IMG/VR virus record: IMGVR_UViG_3300046001_005293
Coordinates: 1 to 39,808 of that record
Source: a virus
Reading direction: 5' to 3' (one strand)
DNA length: 39,808 nt
Shown: piece by piece, positions 36,905 through 39,808 of the stretch
Position numbering within the stretch: position 1 is the first letter of the stretch
Layout: every line of letters starts with the position of its first letter
Notes under the pieces: model-generated
What the model was told of the DNA's origin: nothing
The model's input: only the letters and a program-made list of their open reading frames with translations
Database searches by the model: none
Made by a program: the position numbers and the translations under genes

Positions 36905-37096
36905 TTATACTTTTATTGCTGTTACAAGTAAGTGTTTGAATTGTTTCTCATCATCGAAAAGGTATTGTATAAACCGTACTTCATAATGATTACCTCCTAT
37001 GGAGATTAACTCTCCTATTCTAGGCTTTATTATCTCTGTTTCGAAATCATAATCCTCATGACCCTGTCTCATTATAACCATTCTAACTTTTACCAT
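36905..37096 (-). CDS. Unknown small protein (63 aa)
   Basis: 63 aa, beta-rich: KVRMVIMRQGHEDYDFETEI, then GELISIGGNHYEVRFIQYLF. The strand-loop pattern (GELI..GGNxYEV) recalls small beta-barrel proteins in phage early regions. It lies 3 nt after the 63-aa gene at 37100 and 2 nt before the 45-aa gene. Function unknown. Confidence 0.78.
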   Translation of the reverse strand: MVKVRMVIMRQGHEDYDFETEIIKPRIGELISIGGNHYEVRFIQYLFDDEKQFKHLLVTAIKV

Positions 37097-37099
37097 ATC

Positions 37100-37291
37100 T
37101 TATCTGATTTTAATTTCCCAAATTTGAATCATTTTTAAACTACCATCGTGCTTGTAATTGCCTAAGTACTTATAAAGTCCCACATAAGCATATTTCTTTT
37201 CCAACTCAAATGTCTCTGGATTGTAATAATCGTGTATTAAAATTGAGTATCCAATAAATCTAACTAGTTTGTAATATAATTTTCTTATCAT
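37100..37291 (-). CDS. Unknown small basic protein (63 aa)
   Basis: 63 aa, basic and Tyr-rich (IRKLYYKLVRFIGYSILIHD), ending KMIQIWEIKIR. The N-terminal helix could be membrane-associated. It starts directly after the palindrome CGTATATACG (37294-37303). No family recognised. Confidence 0.72.
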   Translation of the reverse strand: MIRKLYYKLVRFIGYSILIHDYYNPETFELEKKYAYVGLYKYLGNYKHDGSLKMIQIWEIKIR

Positions 37292-37293
37292 CT

Positions 37294-37303
37294 CGTATAT
37301 ACG
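37294..37303. repeat. CGTATATACG palindrome
   Basis: Second exact copy, 3 nt before the ATG of the 63-aa gene at 37291; both copies follow CT on the + strand. Confidence 0.5.
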
Positions 37304-37346
37304 TATGTTTGTATTGTGTTGTGTTACTGCAAGCTTTGTTTATGCT

Positions 37347-37652
37347 TTATTCGGACTTATATTGTTCCGGATAGTATTTTGCATATAATTCCGCTTCTAA
37401 TTTACCACAATCATCACATTGAATGCCTCGTCCAACTGTGTTTAGAAATTGGTCGTATGAGCAAAGATCATCTAATTCTTTTGCTTCCTCATCTGTAAGA
37501 TCGGTTCGTTCTAAATTCTTCCACCAACCTTCTCCACCCCACTTCTTGATTTTATCTTCTGCTTCCGGAATAGGAAGACACATTGCTATGAATCCGTGAT
37601 AACAATCTTCTTTTTCTTCACCGCAGTGGTGACATTTTTCTAGTTTACTCAT
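37347..37652 (-). CDS. Small protein with two CxxC zinc-binding pairs (101 aa)
   Basis: 101 aa. Residues 7-17 read CHHCGEEKEDC and about 79-82 CDDC, giving CxxC pairs plus a His pair; another Cys is in LCSYDQF. The layout suggests a zinc knuckle. The centre is acidic (LTDEEAKELDDLCSYDQFLN). It overlaps the upstream gene by 8 nt. Function unknown. Confidence 0.8.
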   Translation of the reverse strand: MSKLEKCHHCGEEKEDCYHGFIAMCLPIPEAEDKIKKWGGEGWWKNLERTDLTDEEAKELDDLCSYDQFLNTVGRGIQCDDCGKLEAELYAKYYPEQYKSE

Positions 37653-37866
37653 TTCCTAAATTTTTCTTAATGTGTTCGTCCCATTCTTTATTTAGTTCAT
37701 CTAGCTTATCTGCTATAAGTCTTAAAGCATACGAGCTCCAATACCCTGAAAGTTCATTAGGGTAAAATCCAAAGAATCCATCATCCTGTACTGTGAACTC
37801 ACCTATCTTTTTTGTATTGAAATATACAACATATACTCCATCTATAATATACTCTAAATTTATCAT
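37645..37866 (-). CDS. Unknown small protein (73 aa)
   Basis: 73 aa from the ATG at 37864-37866 (MINLEYIIDGVYVVYFNTKK). A longer reading would run through the membrane protein gene in another frame, so it was not used; the chosen ATG forms an ATGA overlap with that gene's stop. The centre has GFFGFYPNELSGYWSSYALR and the end is basic and helical. No family recognised. Confidence 0.78.
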   Translation of the reverse strand: MINLEYIIDGVYVVYFNTKKIGEFTVQDDGFFGFYPNELSGYWSSYALRLIADKLDELNKEWDEHIKKNLGNE

Positions 37867-38201
37867 TTCCAAAATATTTGCACCCCCATTATCGCTAGAG
37901 ATAGGATTAGACATATCCCTGTTTTTAATGTAATTGGTTCTCGGAACCAAATCCAAGACATAAAGGTAAATACAATAGCTCCGACAGCAAAACCTACTAA
38001 ACGAGAAGGCCATAAATTTCCCTCAAAATAAGCAACCATATGTTTTACAGATAGTAAATACAATAGCGATAATGGAAAACCAAATGCTGCCATTATTAAT
38101 GGATTATCTTTCATCCAAGTGTATTTGAATTGACCTTGTAGTTGTATAAATGTAAGTATTTGAGCAAACGCTCCGTATAATAATCCTAGTATAAAATTCA
38201 T
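37863..38201 (-). CDS. Four-helix membrane protein (112 aa)
   Basis: 112 aa, with hydrophobic helices at about 1-20, 35-55, 66-86 and 91-110. Length and helix count resemble small drug/metabolite-type transporters (SMR/DUF486-like), including a conserved-looking FREPITLKTG before the last helix, but transport function is not established. I recall close relatives as hypotheticals in marine phages. ATGA overlap with the next gene. Likely in the host inner membrane. Confidence 0.85.
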   Translation of the reverse strand: MNFILGLLYGAFAQILTFIQLQGQFKYTWMKDNPLIMAAFGFPLSLLYLLSVKHMVAYFEGNLWPSRLVGFAVGAIVFTFMSWIWFREPITLKTGICLILSLAIMGVQIFWK

Positions 38202-38204
38202 GTG

Positions 38205-38399
38205 TTATTTATCTAAATACTTATTAAATGTTTCTTTTGCTTTTTCTAGATTATCTTTATCTTCTGTTAAAATAGTCATAATAATAAAACCTGCTTCGTC
38301 TTCAGTACATTTATGTTCTATTATTTTAATGTAAGTATAAAGATCAACTCCCAATTCATTTGCGATACCGTTATCCATCATGTTGTATAATCCTGCCAT
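38205..38399 (-). CDS. Unknown small acidic protein (64 aa)
   Basis: 64 aa, helical (NGIANELGVDLYTYIKIIEH; NLEKAKETFNKYLDK). Promoter 38411-38444 (CTTG, 20 nt, TATCTTTATA) overlaps the terminator of the SPFH gene. It starts the operon with the membrane protein 3 nt away. No family recognised. Confidence 0.8.
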   Translation of the reverse strand: MAGLYNMMDNGIANELGVDLYTYIKIIEHKCTEDEAGFIIMTILTEDKDNLEKAKETFNKYLDK

Positions 38400-38410
38400 A
38401 TCTAATTTTT

Positions 38411-38444
38411 TATAAAGATATGAAAAAAGGCTCGCGTTAGCAAG
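38411..38444 (-). promoter_or_regulatory. Host-type promoter overlapping a terminator
   Basis: -7 TATCTTTATA at 38411-38420, 20-nt spacer, CTTG at 38441-38444. The SPFH-gene terminator hairpin fills the spacer. Confidence 0.7.
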
Positions 38445-38448
38445 CCTT
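38423..38448 (-). terminator. Terminator inside the next promoter
   Basis: Stem AAGGCTTGC / GCGAGCCTT with one mismatch, loop TAAC, then six T. Ends the SPFH gene. Confidence 0.78.
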
Positions 38449-38470
38449 CAATCAATTATCTTTGAATATT

Positions 38471-39328
38471 TTAATTTCTATTTAGCAAAATATTACCTGC
38501 TGAACCAAATACGTTGTTTGAACCATATTCAGATGTACCATTTGTTGCTCTGATACGTGCTGTCTCTGCTTTATATAATTCAAGTAATTTAGGTTGTGAT
38601 AAGATTTCTTTTGTTTTAGCATCATACTGTGCTGCTTCGTAGTTACCTTTTGCTAATGCTACTTTCTTTAATGCGGTTTGTTCAGCTTGTTTAGTTTGTG
38701 ATATAATAGTTGCTGTTTCTTGTAGTACTGCAATCTTTCTTTCAATAGCTGCTTTGTATGATTTAGGCAATTGCATTTTAAGAATTGCAATATTGTTTAA
38801 TGTAAATCCTTCCTTCTCTAAAGAAGCTGTTAAAGATCTTGTTACATTACCTTCATACACATTTCTGTGCTGTAATAAGCTATCTGAAGCGAAGTTAACT
38901 GCATTGTCTAGTAACTCTTTTCTAACTATAGTTCTTACTCTTGAATTGATTAAATCTTCCATATCAACTCTATACTTGATAAATAACTCAGCTGCTCTTG
39001 CTCTCTGCAATTGTAAGTTAATAGATACATCTAATCCAAATGTAGCTCCATCTGCCGACGTTACATCAATATGTTCATCTGTTGGAGAGTCTTCATTTGA
39101 ATCTGCTGTCCATACTTTATGCTGAACTGATGTTGGATACATAAACACGTCCTGTGTTGGTGGGAAATAGAAGATAAATCCACTTGCCATTTCAATGTTG
39201 GGAACTCCTTTATTGGTTCCAATCTGATCTACTACCAATGCTACTTCTGCCGAATCGGCAATCTTACATGATCCTGCTAATCCTAACACTACTAAAACTA
39301 CTGCTACTGCTACTAAAATTCTGTTCAT
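38471..39328 (-). CDS. SPFH/band-7 (prohibitin-like) membrane protein
   Basis: 285 aa. Residues 4-20 are hydrophobic and end LGLAGSC, either a membrane anchor or a weak lipobox. Residues 24-170 look like the SPFH domain (EVALVVDQIGTNKGVPNIEM; ATFGLDVSINLQLQRARAAE; KYRVDMEDLINSRVRTIVRK). Residues 195-250 are the alanine/lysine-rich helical coiled coil typical of the family. Such proteins form membrane rings and, in bacteria, modulate membrane proteases (HflK/HflC). In phage the role is unknown; control of host FtsH or membrane stability is inference. Followed by a terminator (38423-38448). Confidence 0.88.
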   Translation of the reverse strand: MNRILVAVAVVLVVLGLAGSCKIADSAEVALVVDQIGTNKGVPNIEMASGFIFYFPPTQDVFMYPTSVQHKVWTADSNEDSPTDEHIDVTSADGATFGLDVSINLQLQRARAAELFIKYRVDMEDLINSRVRTIVRKELLDNAVNFASDSLLQHRNVYEGNVTRSLTASLEKEGFTLNNIAILKMQLPKSYKAAIERKIAVLQETATIISQTKQAEQTALKKVALAKGNYEAAQYDAKTKEILSQPKLLELYKAETARIRATNGTSEYGSNNVFGSAGNILLNRN

Positions 39329-39371
39329 AACTACTTTTGTTTAAATTGATTTAATTGTTTATTTTTATTTA

Positions 39372-39734
39372 TTATTCTAATCCTAATTTTTTTCTCTTCC
39401 AATTACTTTTTGTTCCTTGTCCAAACATTGCATCAATTCTAGACTTTGACTTACTCCAGGCTGGAATTACTCCTACATACTCTATGTGATATGGAAAAAC
39501 TAATCGAATGAATGCAGGAGACCTTTCAATATCCTTTTTTACAGTTGCTGAGTAAGTAGGTTGTATTCTCTGAGTATATTCTCCAATGTACACAGTATAC
39601 TTATCTCCTAATTTATCTAGATAATCTTTTATAATTTGATCATTTAATATACCATCATACTCAGATAGAAACATTCCTAGTACTATTAAGGATATAATTA
39701 CTAACGCTACTAAAATTATTATTAATAATATCAT
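39372..39734 (-). CDS. Single-pass membrane protein (120 aa)
   Basis: 120 aa. Residues 2-23 form a very hydrophobic helix (ILLIIILVALVIISLIVLGM), probably an N-terminal anchor. The rest is soluble and basic at the end (KSRIDAMFGQGTKSNWKRKK). No family recognised. It overlaps the upstream partial gene (ATGA) and precedes the SPFH gene by 43 nt, so it may act with it at the membrane. Confidence 0.82.
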   Translation of the reverse strand: MILLIIILVALVIISLIVLGMFLSEYDGILNDQIIKDYLDKLGDKYTVYIGEYTQRIQPTYSATVKKDIERSPAFIRLVFPYHIEYVGVIPAWSKSKSRIDAMFGQGTKSNWKRKKLGLE

Positions 39735-39808
39735 AACTTTTCTTCTTTTTCTTGTTTAACTTCTTTACTCTCTCTATACTCTGTTATTAATTGTACTGCG
39801 GCCTGTGC
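39731..39808 (-). CDS. Partial CDS, C-terminal 25 residues
   Basis: Open frame from the right edge to a TGA at 39731-39733. The visible end reads AQAAVQLITEYRESKEVKQE and then EKEEKL: a charged, Lys/Glu-rich helical tail. The stop overlaps the next ATG as ATGA, the same coupling seen elsewhere, which supports it as real. No function can be given. Confidence 0.65.
   Translation of the reverse strand, partial: AQAAVQLITEYRESKEVKQEKEEKL

Overview
This window looks like part of a T4-like (myovirus) genome from a lytic tailed phage that infects a member of the Bacteroidota, probably a flavobacterium. The T4-like assignment rests on recognisable homologues of the baseplate wedge proteins gp6 and gp25, a gp5-like spike, a gp55-like late sigma factor and a gp61-like primase. 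The host assignment rests on at least ten promoters with exact TTTG at -33, a 19-20 nt spacer and a TAnnTTTATA -7 element (the Bacteroidota primary-sigma pattern is TTTG / TAnnTTTG), on AT-rich leaders without ordinary Shine-Dalgarno sequences, and on strong AT bias. Every supportable gene is on the minus strand, so transcription runs from high to low coordinates. Both edges cut genes.

Region A (about 25.2 kb down to 1) is the late region. It starts with two small helical proteins and the late sigma factor. The baseplate and tail module follows: a conserved 118-aa protein, the gp5-like spike, a 447-aa coiled-coil/hydrophobic protein, gp25, gp6, a DNRLRE-like protein, a 1357-aa structural protein and several fibre or adhesin proteins. 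Three of the adhesins carry long Pro/Thr/Ser repeat stalks between Cys-rich knobs. Downstream come a GIY-YIG nuclease, primase, a PD-(D/E)XK nuclease, a metallopeptidase, and a run of small proteins whose N-termini look like T4 capsid-targeting peptides (MIKLxDLLxE). Gaps in this region often carry a TATTTATA box.

Region B (25.3-27.3 kb) is a small-gene operon set next to a GC-rich, gene-poor island (27.39-27.70 kb).

Region C (27.7-34.5 kb) is an array of small, mostly monocistronic genes. Each has its own host-type promoter, a near-identical A-rich leader ending in ..TTAAGGTTATG, and often its own hairpin terminator, which in several cases lies inside the next gene's promoter. It contains the most unusual feature of the window: 986 consecutive bases (27999-28984) with no G on the + strand, so no C at all on the coding strand, across two intact genes and the regulatory DNA between them. 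Three consecutive proteins here (83, 138 and 79 aa) contain no Ala, Pro, Thr, Gln or His. A GC-richer caspase-like (clan CD) protein gene also lies in this region.

Region D (34.5-39.8 kb) has a gene-poor, A-tract-rich stretch, overlapping small genes of unknown function, a tRNA-like element with perfect acceptor, D and T arms but no proper anticodon arm, a four-helix membrane protein, and an SPFH/band-7 protein.

Seven short genes (26-56 aa) were found by reading the minus strand directly. Functions of most small proteins are unknown. Family assignments were made by eye from motifs and remembered family features, not from database searches.
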